A stretch of 64,000 bases of DNA. It comes from an uncultured Clostridia bacterium (GTDB lineage: Bacteria; Bacillota; Clostridia; Peptostreptococcales; Anaerovoracaceae). The notes beneath the pieces are model-generated. The model had not been told where the DNA came from. It searched no databases and saw only the letters and a list, made by a program, of their open reading frames with translations. The DNA lies in contig CAKQWJ010000005.1 in assembly GCA_934278925.1 (NCBI GenBank), forward strand, positions 43,289 through 107,288, in the 5' to 3' direction. The translations under genes and the position numbers were made by a program. Below, in pieces: positions 43,847-51,462 of the stretch (positions are counted from its first letter, which is position 1; every line of letters begins with the position of its first letter).

Positions 43847-44851
43847 CTATGCTTCCGTTTCTCCCGGATTCCGGTGCTCTGCTCGGTGGAAAAAAGCCTT
43901 AAGTGCGCTTCGGTATTCCGCCGTGTTCTCGTAATAGGATACCGCATGCTCCGCGCCGTCAATCCACAGGATATCTTTATCCGCCGCACTGCAGGCCTGA
44001 TAGTTTCGAATGGCATGGGACGGCGGAACGAATTTGTCTGCGGTTCCGTGAATGAACAGACTTGGAATCCGGCATTTCCGAAGGGCGTGTTCCGCATCTG
44101 CTTCCTGCATTCCGAAATGCGCTTTCCGCTGGCATCGTCGGTCAAAGCTTTGCATGAACGGAAACGCCGGCAGGTGAAACCATTTTTTTAGGCAAAGGGT
44201 GCAGATATCCTTCATGGAGGTGTACCCGCAGTCCGCAATCATCCCCCGCACGTTGGGCGGAAGGGTCAGGCCGGAAGCGCAGGACACGGTGGCCGCCCCC
44301 ATCGACACGCCGTACAGGTAGACCGGCAGGGCTTTTTTGTTGTGGCTCTCGATGAAATCCAGCCAGTCCAGCACGTCGTACTTCTCCCTGGCGCCGAAGG
44401 TGATGTACTCCCCGCCGCTTTTGCCGCAGCCCCGCTGATCGATTGTCAGCAGGTCGCAGTTGTTGTCGTGGAGCCACCGGGCGGCTCCGGCAAAATCCTT
44501 CAGGGAGTTGGTCCGGTATCCGTGGGCACAAAGTATAATCCGCTTAGGATCCTCGCATCGCAGATAGCGGCCGAACAGGGGGGTGTCGTCCACGGTGGAG
44601 CAAATCTCCAATTCGTCCTGTTCCCGGTTCTTCAGCCACTCTTGATCCTGTTCCGGAATCCGCCCGTACCGATCCAGCGGAACGGCTTTGGCCGCCCCAT
44701 CCTTTTTCTTCTTTCCGCCGTAGCTCCACAGGCTCTTCCGCGCCACCGTAAAATCAAAAAGCTGATTGCAAACGGCGGTATATCCCAGTGCAGCGCCGGC
44801 AGCTGCCGCGGCACCGATTATTTTTGTGCGATTCTTGTTCTTGCTTCCCAT
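43847..44851 (-). CDS. Membrane-anchored alpha/beta hydrolase
   Basis: The 334-residue protein has a short basic start, one hydrophobic segment (about 11-30) that may anchor it, and an alpha/beta hydrolase domain (about 85-325): ILCAHGYRTNS (oxyanion region), YGVSMGAATVSC (nucleophile Ser), HGTADKFVPPS (Asp) and DGAEHAVSYY (His). This resembles the BAAT/Peptidase_S9-like hydrolases common in Firmicutes; the substrate is unknown. Start ATG 44851 follows GAGGGGAGAGG; the frame is open further upstream to 44914 without such a site. Confidence 0.8.
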   Translation of the reverse strand: MGSKNKNRTKIIGAAAAAGAALGYTAVCNQLFDFTVARKSLWSYGGKKKKDGAAKAVPLDRYGRIPEQDQEWLKNREQDELEICSTVDDTPLFGRYLRCEDPKRIILCAHGYRTNSLKDFAGAARWLHDNNCDLLTIDQRGCGKSGGEYITFGAREKYDVLDWLDFIESHNKKALPVYLYGVSMGAATVSCASGLTLPPNVRGMIADCGYTSMKDICTLCLKKWFHLPAFPFMQSFDRRCQRKAHFGMQEADAEHALRKCRIPSLFIHGTADKFVPPSHAIRNYQACSAADKDILWIDGAEHAVSYYENTAEYRSALKAFFHRAEHRNPGETEA

Positions 44852-44963
44852 ACGCCCTCTCCCCTCGCTTATCAATGCGTTCATGCAGGATTTTCGATAC
44901 TGAAATTCTAACACATCCCCCGCCCGCCTTCAATCGCTGACGAGGCGTTTAGATTCCAATTTC

Positions 44964-44993
44964 ATTGGCAATTATTCTTTAGATATGTTATTA
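44964..44993 (+). promoter_or_regulatory. Promoter of the sigma-factor gene
   Basis: TTGGCA, 18 bases and TATTAT, about 43 bases upstream of ATG 45036. Confidence 0.55.
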
Positions 44994-45035
44994 TGTAATA
45001 AATATAGCGTAACTCTACAAAAAATGAGGTGCTTC

Positions 45036-45575
45036 ATGCTTGCTTTATACCTTCAGAGGCTGGATTCGCCGGAAGATCAGTCTGAGTTTGAAAAACTGTA
45101 CCGTACTCATCGTGATTTAATGTATTTCATTGCATATAATGTTCTCCACGATCACCAACGAGCGGAAGATGCGGTCAGCGAGACTTTTCTTCGCCTTGCA
45201 CAGTGCTTTTCCCGAGTTTTGGAAATCGGGCCGGTAGATTCCATTCCTGTGAAACGATACGTTGCCGTAAGCGTGAAGAACCTTTCGCTGAACATGATTT
45301 CCCATACTAAGAGACACCCGGAAACCGAATTTGACGATTACAAGCTTCCGCTTATTACAGAAGAATCCATGAACGCACTTCTGGAACAGGAAACATTGGA
45401 TACGACCTTAGCCGCATTGAACGAGCTCCCCGAAAAATATCGGGCGGCGCTGCAGTTGTATGCCGTATACGGGCATGATATTTCCGAAATATCAAAGTTT
45501 CTCCGGATTTCCGACGGTGCTGTATACAAACGAATTCAACGTGCTCGCAAGATGCTTATAGACAAACTTAAATGA
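45036..45575 (+). CDS. RNA polymerase sigma-70 family (ECF-like) factor
   Basis: The 179-residue protein has sigma region 2 (about 15-75: FEKLYRTHRDLMYFIAYNVL, HDHQRAEDAVSETFLRL) and region 4 (about 118-175: ELPEKYRAALQLYAVY, then the helix-turn-helix with GAVYKRIQRARKML), with no region 3. That is the ECF layout. Start ATG 45036 with GAGGTG upstream; an ATG four codons earlier is possible. It is not next to an anti-sigma gene, but a single-pass DUF4367-like protein at 47623 could play that role. Its stop overlaps a terminator. Confidence 0.85.
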   Translation: MLALYLQRLDSPEDQSEFEKLYRTHRDLMYFIAYNVLHDHQRAEDAVSETFLRLAQCFSRVLEIGPVDSIPVKRYVAVSVKNLSLNMISHTKRHPETEFDDYKLPLITEESMNALLEQETLDTTLAALNELPEKYRAALQLYAVYGHDISEISKFLRISDGAVYKRIQRARKMLIDKLK

Positions 45576-45608
45576 CGCCCGGTACCCAAACCGGACGTCA
45601 TTATTTTG
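45571..45608 (+). terminator. Terminator of the sigma-factor gene
   Basis: AATGACG-CCGGT pairs with ACCGG-ACGTCATT (one bulge) and ATTTTG follows. Confidence 0.7.
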
Positions 45609-45614
45609 TTTCCT

Positions 45615-46076
45615 TTATTTCTCTGCAGAACGCAATCCACACATATTCAGCAGGACCTGCACCGCTGCGGCAATTCCGCACGGCGCCACTGCCATCCAAT
45701 AGCTTGTCAAGTATTCCGCCTTTCCGGCATCATTCACGGTGTAGATTCCTCCTGCGCTTCGAACCCCGGCATAGACCAGTACAATTACCAGGAACAGATC
45801 CAGAATCGCCACCAATTGCAGCATCCGTCGGTCATTGCCGAATAGTCCGTCTTTCTTTTTGGTCAGAAACGAAAGCAAGAGCACCCCGCAACTGAACACG
45901 GTTAGAACTAACAACTTTTCGACAATTGAACTAAAAGTATAAGATGGGGTTGTCCCGAATCGGAACGGTTCCGTTCCGCGGAAGAGAATCCCTTCCCCAT
46001 ACTTGCTGTCCATGAGCCATAATGCTGCCGTTAAGCAAACAGATAATAAAAGGGTTGTCTTTTTGATTTTTGTCAT
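45615..46076 (-). CDS. Small membrane protein, copy 1 of a duplicated gene
   Basis: The 153-residue protein has about four hydrophobic segments (about 6-18, 44-65, 78-97 and 123-143) and a conserved central part FRGTEPFRFGTTPSYTF. I do not recognise the family. It is nearly identical to the protein at 48452-48922 except at the N-terminus and a few other sites, and the DNA is very similar as well, so the duplication is recent. Start ATG 46076 with GAAAGTGG upstream; it follows the secreted protein at 46115 by 38 bases on the same strand. Confidence 0.7.
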   Translation of the reverse strand: MTKIKKTTLLLSVCLTAALWLMDSKYGEGILFRGTEPFRFGTTPSYTFSSIVEKLLVLTVFSCGVLLLSFLTKKKDGLFGNDRRMLQLVAILDLFLVIVLVYAGVRSAGGIYTVNDAGKAEYLTSYWMAVAPCGIAAAVQVLLNMCGLRSAEK

Positions 46077-46114
46077 ATTTGATACCCACTTTCTAATACT
46101 TATTATCAAGCACT

Positions 46115-46936
46115 TTATTGAATGTAATTGTACTCATAGAAATTTGCTTCTTCCGAATGTCCCGTACAGTCCTTTTTAACATAATACGATCCGGCATGCT
46201 TGTAATATTTATCTATCGCAGTATTCTTTTTATATGAGTATTTTTTTACTGCATACGAGAAATAAGCACTATTCGGAGCATATCTTTCTGCTGCCGACTT
46301 GAGATCCGATGCCAAAGTTCCCAATGCCCCGATGGTTATACTACCCGGCAATGTTGCCGATAATGCATGTGCAATTATCGTGGCAATAGTTCCGGTTGCA
46401 AGATTCTTTATTTTACTTTTTGTATTAACATTATTGTTTTTATATGTTTTAACATATTTCGTGTAATCTGCACTCTTTCCCTTCTGCGGTTTTTTTGAGT
46501 AGACTGACGTACGCCCTCTCGGAGTGATATCAACAGACGAAGATTCATTAATCGTTACAATATTTCCGTTAACGACTAACGTTCCGTCTTTTGTGAGAGA
46601 TACAGTATCGTGTTTCTCTCCCTCATATACGTCCATTTGTACAGTCCCATCTTCATTTTTTTCAATTTCAAGATTATTAATTTCGCCGTTATCAAATGTT
46701 ATGTCATATTGGATTTTTTCTTCATCGGTTATGTTCCGTACTTCTAACGACTCAGTGGAAATTCCAAACCGAGAAAACAATTTGCTATCAGTGGCCACAG
46801 CCTTTTTTTCTTCAGATGTAAGTACCTTCCCATTCACAGTAATTTGATTTCCATTCTCCTCAGAATCTGCAAATCCAACAGCAGTGAACATACTCACCAT
46901 TACAACGGTTAACAACAATGCTACTAACTTTTTCAT
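46115..46936 (-). CDS. Secreted protein of unknown function with a hydrophobic Gly/Ala segment
   Basis: Not recognised. The 273-residue product has a clear signal peptide (1-23, GFA before DSEENG), an acidic N-terminal half with short beta-like repeats (QITVNGKVLT, DGTLVVNGNIVTI), a Lys/Tyr-rich linker (about 142-176), then a helical Gly/Ala/Thr-rich hydrophobic segment (about 178-212) and a Tyr/Lys-rich end with one Cys. The hydrophobic segment after a basic linker recalls pore-forming or bacteriocin-like peptides, but this is only resemblance in composition. RBS GAAAGGTGA. AT-rich. It is followed by the small membrane protein at 45615. Confidence 0.65.
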   Translation of the reverse strand: MKKLVALLLTVVMVSMFTAVGFADSEENGNQITVNGKVLTSEEKKAVATDSKLFSRFGISTESLEVRNITDEEKIQYDITFDNGEINNLEIEKNEDGTVQMDVYEGEKHDTVSLTKDGTLVVNGNIVTINESSSVDITPRGRTSVYSKKPQKGKSADYTKYVKTYKNNNVNTKSKIKNLATGTIATIIAHALSATLPGSITIGALGTLASDLKSAAERYAPNSAYFSYAVKKYSYKKNTAIDKYYKHAGSYYVKKDCTGHSEEANFYEYNYIQ

Positions 46937-47064
46937 TTAATTTCACCTTTCAGAAATTATAAAATTCTTTCTTTTAACGTAATTGCGTTCCAATATCGTT
47001 AGTTTTACGGTAAAGTTCTTATTGTCATAAGTCGAACTTATGCATTTATGTTTATCTTATTATT

Positions 47065-47490
47065 CTAATTTACGACTATTCGTGATACTTTCGTAAATAT
47101 GTCAATTTTTTCTTTTCGATAAACCTTGAACTTCGCACATACTCGATATTTTCCCTTAGAAACATTCTTTTGCTTTGTCAGTAATAAATTAATAGAGTTT
47201 GTTGAACCACTCCAAGTCTGTATTTTTACCCACGCTCCTTTCGTTAAACGTTCTAATTGCATAGAAACACTTATTTTTACTGTTTCTCCTTTGATGCCCT
47301 TTGCTCTAGCAGTTGCTTTTGCAATGCCGGTATTGCTTATTTCTAAGACAACATTTCCTCCGTAAGAATTTGCATACCTCTCATTATTTTCACAATCATC
47401 AATTGGCATACCTGCGAGAGCATAACTCTGCAGGCAACCGAGACATATAAAAAGCACACACACAAATATCCTCACAGTAATTTTTTTCAA
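47065..47490 (-). CDS. Small secreted beta-rich protein, unknown function
   Basis: Not recognised with certainty. The 141-residue protein has a signal peptide (about 1-25), then GGNVVLEISNTGIAKATARA and a pattern of alternating hydrophobic residues typical of a beta-sandwich, ending YRVCAKFKVYRKEKIDIF. It begins with TTG (47490), seven bases after AGGAGG, so the start is well supported although rare. It lies between the secreted protein at 46115 and the divergent anti-sigma-like gene. Confidence 0.65.
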   Translation of the reverse strand: MKKITVRIFVCVLFICLGCLQSYALAGMPIDDCENNERYANSYGGNVVLEISNTGIAKATARAKGIKGETVKISVSMQLERLTKGAWVKIQTWSGSTNSINLLLTKQKNVSKGKYRVCAKFKVYRKEKIDIFTKVSRIVVN

Positions 47491-47622
47491 ACCTCGACCT
47501 CCTTTCTTTGACTTTATAGGCTTCTATATATATAACAATTACACCGGAGCATTCTGGACAAAAATGCTCTTTCATATTACAATTTAATTATCGATGACCA
47601 ATATCCAAGAAGGAGTTCTCCG

Positions 47623-48303
47623 ATGACTTTTCATGAATTAATTATCCAGTCCATAGATTCAGAAATAACCCAATATGAATTAGAAAAAGAACAATGTTTG
47701 GAATCTGTTTATTCCGATAAACATCGCCGCATAATAAAGAAGGCCCAAAGAATTGCTGAAAGCAATCTTAACGGTTCATCAAAACGAATGAGAAGAACTC
47801 ACAAACGCTATATTCTAATCGCTGCGCTCATCTCTATTCTTCTTATGGCAATGATCATTTTTTCAATTGCTGAAAGGAAACCGGGATATTCCATGAATAT
47901 CGAAAAACGCAAACATGAATGGAACATTACTTTTGAAAAAGCTCCCGGAACCATAACTAAACCTTTCACCTATCAACGGGGTGATACCCCTGCAGGTTAC
48001 CGTGCAAAGGAACTTTACAGCGACGAAGAATCGTATATTTTTGACTATACTAATGAGAAGAATCCGGAAATTGGGTTCAATTACGACCAATCGAAGCTTT
48101 CCGAAAGCACATCTTTCGGACTCGATTGCGAAAATGATTATATGAAATTTGAAAAACTTGATGGAGTTAAAACCATTGTTTCAAAAAAGGGGAATGGCTA
48201 CTCTCTGTTCTGGATACAGGGAAACAACATGTTTTTTATGTGTGGAAATTGCGACTTAAAAACTTTAAAGGAATATAAAAGCAGCATCCATCCCATTCAA
48301 TAA
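47623..48303 (+). CDS. Single-pass membrane protein, anti-sigma/DUF4367-like
   Basis: The 226-residue protein has a charged cytoplasmic-type N-terminus (1-61, helical, many Lys/Arg), one membrane helix (about 62-83: YILIAALISILLMAMII) and an outer domain (about 90-226) ending in KGNGYSLFWIQGNNMFFMCG and ELKEYKSSI-like residues, the pattern of DUF4367 domains found in anti-sigma-like proteins. With the ECF-like sigma gene 2 kb upstream this may be its partner, though it lacks a recognisable zinc anti-sigma motif. RBS AAGGAG at the right distance from ATG 47623. Confidence 0.6.
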   Translation: MTFHELIIQSIDSEITQYELEKEQCLESVYSDKHRRIIKKAQRIAESNLNGSSKRMRRTHKRYILIAALISILLMAMIIFSIAERKPGYSMNIEKRKHEWNITFEKAPGTITKPFTYQRGDTPAGYRAKELYSDEESYIFDYTNEKNPEIGFNYDQSKLSESTSFGLDCENDYMKFEKLDGVKTIVSKKGNGYSLFWIQGNNMFFMCGNCDLKTLKEYKSSIHPIQ

Positions 48304-48393
48304 GACACAATAAGAACAGTGGATGTCTATCCTTCATTAATGCGAAATCTCGGGCATCATATTAAACCCGAAAACTGAATTCAAGAATAAAAC

Positions 48394-48430
48394 AATCGAG
48401 CAGCTCAATCGCTGCTCGATTCATATTTTC
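48394..48430 (+). terminator. Terminator of the anti-sigma-like gene
   Basis: AATCGAGCAGC and GCTGCTCGATT form a perfect 11-bp stem, followed by CATATTTTC. Confidence 0.75.
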
Positions 48431-48443
48431 TTGTTCTTCACTT

Positions 48444-48922
48444 TGTTTCCTTTATTTCTCTGCAGAACGCAAGCCACACACATTCAGCATCACCTGCACC
48501 GCTGCGGCAATTCCGCACGGCGCCACTGCCATCCAATAGCTTGTCAAGTATTCCGCCTTTCCGGCATCATTCACGGTGTAGATTCCTCCTGCGCTTCGAA
48601 CCCCGGCATAGACCAGTACAATTACCAGGAACAGATCCAGAATTGCCACCAATTGCAGTATCCGTCGATCATTGCCGAATAGTCCGTCTTTCTTTTTGGT
48701 CAGAAACGAAAGCAAGAGCACCCCGCAACTGAACACGGTTAGAGCTAACAGCTTTTCGACAATTGAACTAAAAGTATAAGATGGGGTTGTGCCGAATCGG
48801 AACGGTTCCGTTCCGCGGAAGAGAATTCTTTCCCCATACTTGCTGTCCATGAGCCATAATGCCACCAGCATGCAAACAGACAGCACCAGTGTTGTGAATT
48901 TGATTTTCTTCGTGTTGGTCAT
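48444..48922. repeat. Second copy of a duplicated segment (first copy about 45604-46076)
   Basis: From TTTGTTTCCTTTATTTCTCT onward the two segments match almost base for base across the membrane-protein gene for about 400 bases, then diverge over the signal-like N-terminus, with similarity returning at the ribosome site (GTGGGT). Both copies have the same orientation. Confidence 0.9.
48452..48922 (-). CDS. Small membrane protein, copy 2 of a duplicated gene
   Basis: The 156-residue protein has the same four hydrophobic segments as the protein at 45615-46076 and is identical to it over most of its length after residue 25; differences cluster in the first helix (LVLSVCMLVALWLMD). Function unknown. 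Start ATG 48922, with GGAAGTGG upstream. Unlike copy 1 it does not follow a secreted-protein gene, but lies downstream of the repeat array and converges with the anti-sigma-like gene. Confidence 0.7.
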   Translation of the reverse strand: MTNTKKIKFTTLVLSVCMLVALWLMDSKYGERILFRGTEPFRFGTTPSYTFSSIVEKLLALTVFSCGVLLLSFLTKKKDGLFGNDRRILQLVAILDLFLVIVLVYAGVRSAGGIYTVNDAGKAEYLTSYWMAVAPCGIAAAVQVMLNVCGLRSAEK

Positions 48923-49078
48923 GTTTGTCACCCACTTCCTAAGTGATATGCCTTGTTTAGATGATTATAACAATTTAGTCTTTCTTTGCAACACCTTTCC
49001 CTATTTATATTTCCTATATCAGTGGCTCCTTCCGGCATGGTTCGCGAATCTGCAACGACCGAACTGGACTCCGGAAAA

Positions 49079-49558
49079 GTTCGCGCTCGCTTCCTCTCAA
49101 AACCAGTAAATTCGGTTTTCAGGCGCGAACCGCCGCCCCGCAATTCAGCAGCAGCCGGCCCGGCCTCCGGAAAAGTTCGCGCTCGACTCCCCGCAAAGCC
49201 ATTGAATTCGGTTTTCAGGCGCGAACCGCCGCCCCGCAAATCTGCAGCAGCCGGCCCGGCCTCCGGAAAAGTTCGCGCTCGCCTCCCTGCAAAGCCAGTG
49301 AATTCGGTTTTCAGGCGCGAACCGCCGCCCCGCAATTCAGCAGCAGCCGGCCCGGCCTCCAACAAAGTTCGCGCCTGCTTCCCCGCAAACCCATTGAATT
49401 CGGTTTTCAGGCGCGAACCGCCGCCCGGCAAATCAGCAGCAGCCGGCCCGGCCTCCGGAAAAGTTCGCGCTCGACTCCCCGCTAAGCCAATGAATTCGGT
49501 TTTCAGGCGCGAACCGCCGCCCGGGAAATCAGCACCAGCCGGCCCGGGAGCCCGGGGC
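49079..49558. repeat. Tandem array, five copies of a 96-bp hairpin-forming unit
   Basis: Units begin with GTTCGCGC at 49079, 49175, 49271, 49367 and 49463, an exact 96-bp period. Each has arms GTTCGCGC and GCGCGAAC around a spacer with CCCCGCAAAGCC and GAATTCGGTTTTC, then a GC-rich linker with CAGCAGCCGGCCCGGCCTCC. On the minus strand the spacer reads GGCTTTGCGGGG, the same core as in the 8995-9424 array. Because 96 is divisible by three the unit is open in one plus frame (RREPPPRNSAAAGPASGKV), but no ribosome site or gene-like start is seen, so coding is doubted. It abuts the thrH terminator. Confidence 0.9.
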
Positions 49559-49564
49559 CGGCTG

Positions 49565-49611
49565 CAAAAGAAAGCCCCGGCGGGAATGAAACGCTCATTC
49601 CCGCCGGGGCT
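49565..49611 (-). terminator. Terminator of thrH
   Basis: A perfect 17-bp stem (AGCCCCGGCGGGAATGA / TCATTCCCGCCGGGGCT, loop of 5) followed by TTCTTTTG on the minus strand. Confidence 0.9.
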
Positions 49612-49640
49612 CCGGTTATTCTCATGTGTAAAAGAAAAGT

Positions 49641-50240
49641 CTACAGTGCCTTCTTAATGGCATCCAGCAGTTCGTCGAACTCTTCGTATGCCGGAACGTC
49701 CGGATACTCTGCCCGGATGGATTCCGGACTCTTGAACAAGAATCCCGCCTTGCTGGCCTGAATCATTCCCAGGTCGTTGAAGCTGTCGCCCGCCGCGATG
49801 GTCTCGAAACCGATGGACTGCAGGCCCCGAACCGTTGTCAGCTTGGATTTTTCGCAGCGCATCCGGAAGTCATCAATCATTCCGTCTTCTCCAATCACCA
49901 GCTCGTTACAGAACAGGGTTGGATATCCCAGCTTCTTCATCAGCGGCTGCGCAAACTGCAGAAAGGTATCGCTGAGAATGATTACCTGTGTAATGGAACG
50001 CAGCTCGTCCAAGAATTCTTTGGCACCCGGCAGCGGATCGATTTTTCCGATGGTTGCCTGCACGTCCTTCAGTCCCAAGCCGTGCTCTCTCAGAATGTCC
50101 AGCCGGTAATTCATCAGCTTGTTGTAATCCGGCTCATCTCTTGTGGTTCTCTTCAGTTCCGGGATTCCCGCCTCTTCCGCAAATGCAATCCAGATTTCCG
50201 GTACCAGAACGCCTTCCATATCCAGGCATACAATATTCAT
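49641..50240 (-). CDS. thrH: Phosphoserine phosphatase/homoserine phosphotransferase ThrH
   Basis: The 199-residue protein opens MNIVCLDMEGVLVPEIWIAF, the ThrH signature in which the HAD nucleophile motif is DxE, not DxD. It continues with TRDEPDYNKLMNYRLDIL, motif II ILSDTF and motif IV AAGDSFNDLGMI. ThrH dephosphorylates phosphoserine and can transfer the phosphate to homoserine, bypassing normal threonine synthesis steps. Monocistronic, with a strong terminator. No threonine or serine genes adjoin. RBS GGAGAGAAG. Confidence 0.92.
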   Translation of the reverse strand: MNIVCLDMEGVLVPEIWIAFAEEAGIPELKRTTRDEPDYNKLMNYRLDILREHGLGLKDVQATIGKIDPLPGAKEFLDELRSITQVIILSDTFLQFAQPLMKKLGYPTLFCNELVIGEDGMIDDFRMRCEKSKLTTVRGLQSIGFETIAAGDSFNDLGMIQASKAGFLFKSPESIRAEYPDVPAYEEFDELLDAIKKAL

Positions 50241-50329
50241 ATTCTCTTCTCTCCTTTTTACTATTTTACAAAAAATCTTGATTAATTATATCAATAATCA
50301 CAAATTTTTGCAAGTTAAAAAGCAGGCCA

Positions 50330-51094
50330 CTAGCGTCCTAATTTCTCTCGAGCCAGAATCGCTGCGCCGTAGGCACCGGCATACCGGCCGTTCTCCATGG
50401 GCAGAACTTCCCGGTGAAGTTTTTCCGACAGAAGTTTTGCAAAGAACGGATTGTCGCTGAGGCCGCCGGTAACGATGACCGTATCCATCAGCTCCTTCCG
50501 CTGCATCAGCGCAACTACTTTTACCGCCACGGAATTGATCACCCCCGCCGCGATTTCATCTTTCTCCTTGCCTTCGCCCATGTAGCTGATGACTTCGGAT
50601 TCCGCAAAAACCGTGCAGATGGAACTCAGCGGCAGTGGCTTTCCCTTCGCCGCCAGATCGAACAGCTCCCCGATGGTCACTCCAAGTCGGTTGGCCATCA
50701 CCTCGATGAACTTCCCGGTTCCGGCTGCGCACTTGTCGTTCATCAGAAAATCCACTGCCCGGCCGCCCTTCACGTTGATGAATTTGGTATCCTGCCCGCC
50801 GATATCCACGATGGAGCAGTCCCGCCCGATCATCTCGTATCCGCCCCGGCCGTGGCACGAAATCTCCGTAATCACCTTGTCCGCGTAGTCCACGGAAATC
50901 CGCCCGTACCCGGTGGCCACGATCCGGCAATCCTCCACGCTGCCCAGCTCTTCCGTCAGCCCGTCCAGAATAATTCCGGACGTAATCTTGCTGTTCCAGC
51001 CGGTGGGCATCACCTTGAATTCCGGTTCCCCGTTCTCCCGGAGAATACAGATTTTTGACGCCGTGGAGCCAATGTCGATTCCAATGTAGTTCAT
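50330..51094 (-). CDS. Acyl-CoA dehydratase activase-type ATPase (YjiL/HgdC-like)
   Basis: The 254-residue protein is a BadF/BadG/HgdC-type ATPase: MNYIGIDIGSTASKI (phosphate loop), IVDIGGQDTKFI, NDKCAAGTGKF with the cluster Cys, a second cluster Cys in SSICTVFAESEV, and VIVTGGLSDNP. Two subunits share one [4Fe-4S] cluster and use ATP to push an electron onto their partner at very low potential. Its partner is the double-cubane-cluster protein encoded upstream (51463-52737), as in the E. coli yjiL-yjiM pair and the DCCP/DCCP-reductase pair. A small DUF3343 gene lies between them. Confidence 0.92.
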   Translation of the reverse strand: MNYIGIDIGSTASKICILRENGEPEFKVMPTGWNSKITSGIILDGLTEELGSVEDCRIVATGYGRISVDYADKVITEISCHGRGGYEMIGRDCSIVDIGGQDTKFINVKGGRAVDFLMNDKCAAGTGKFIEVMANRLGVTIGELFDLAAKGKPLPLSSICTVFAESEVISYMGEGKEKDEIAAGVINSVAVKVVALMQRKELMDTVIVTGGLSDNPFFAKLLSEKLHREVLPMENGRYAGAYGAAILAREKLGR

Positions 51095-51127
51095 AATTTC
51101 CTCGCCTAAAAATAAATTTCTTTTCGT

Positions 51128-51382
51128 CTAACCATACCGATGGCGCCGGTTGTTGAATTCGTTATCCAGGCCTTCGATTCCGATGTATTCCAGTTCCTGT
51201 TCCTCGGCCAGCTTGCGGATGGCGTCGATATCCTCTTGATGGATTAACAAAGAAATACCGCAGCAAACCGACAGCTCCCGGGGAGTCGGACTGATCTGGG
51301 CGTACATGCCGGCTCCTTTTATTGCCTGATACATGGCCAGCCCATCTGTGTGGGTGTTGAATAGTATATAGTAGTGTTTCAT
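51128..51382 (-). CDS. DUF3343 family protein
   Basis: The 84-residue protein MKHYYILFNTHTDGLAMYQ... has the DUF3343 pattern, with conserved SPTPRELSVCCGISL containing two adjacent Cys. Small DUF3343 proteins are common beside redox operons in Clostridia; function unknown, possibly an electron-transfer or sulfur-relay partner (they resemble putative Se/S carriers). It lies between the double-cubane reductase and its activator on the same strand. ATG 51382 or the ATG three codons earlier is the start; neither has a strong ribosome site. Confidence 0.8.
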   Translation of the reverse strand: MKHYYILFNTHTDGLAMYQAIKGAGMYAQISPTPRELSVCCGISLLIHQEDIDAIRKLAEEQELEYIGIEGLDNEFNNRRHRYG

Positions 51383-51404
51383 GGTTTTCATTCTAACATA
51401 CAGA

Positions 51405-51433
51405 GACTGCGTCCGCCAGAAGGGGACGCAGTC
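51405..51433 (-). terminator. Hairpin between the double-cubane reductase and DUF3343 genes
   Basis: GACTGCGTCC and GGACGCAGTC form a perfect 10-bp stem with a 9-base loop. No T run follows, so it more likely sets differential expression or mRNA stability within the operon than ends it. Confidence 0.5.
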
Positions 51434-51462
51434 CGTGTTCCTGTGTAAGGATGGGGGATAGG

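Noticed and set aside
48986..49657. Plus-strand repetitive protein across the 96-bp repeats
   Set aside because: Frame stays open only because of the period; no ribosome site, it runs over the thrH terminator into thrH in antisense.
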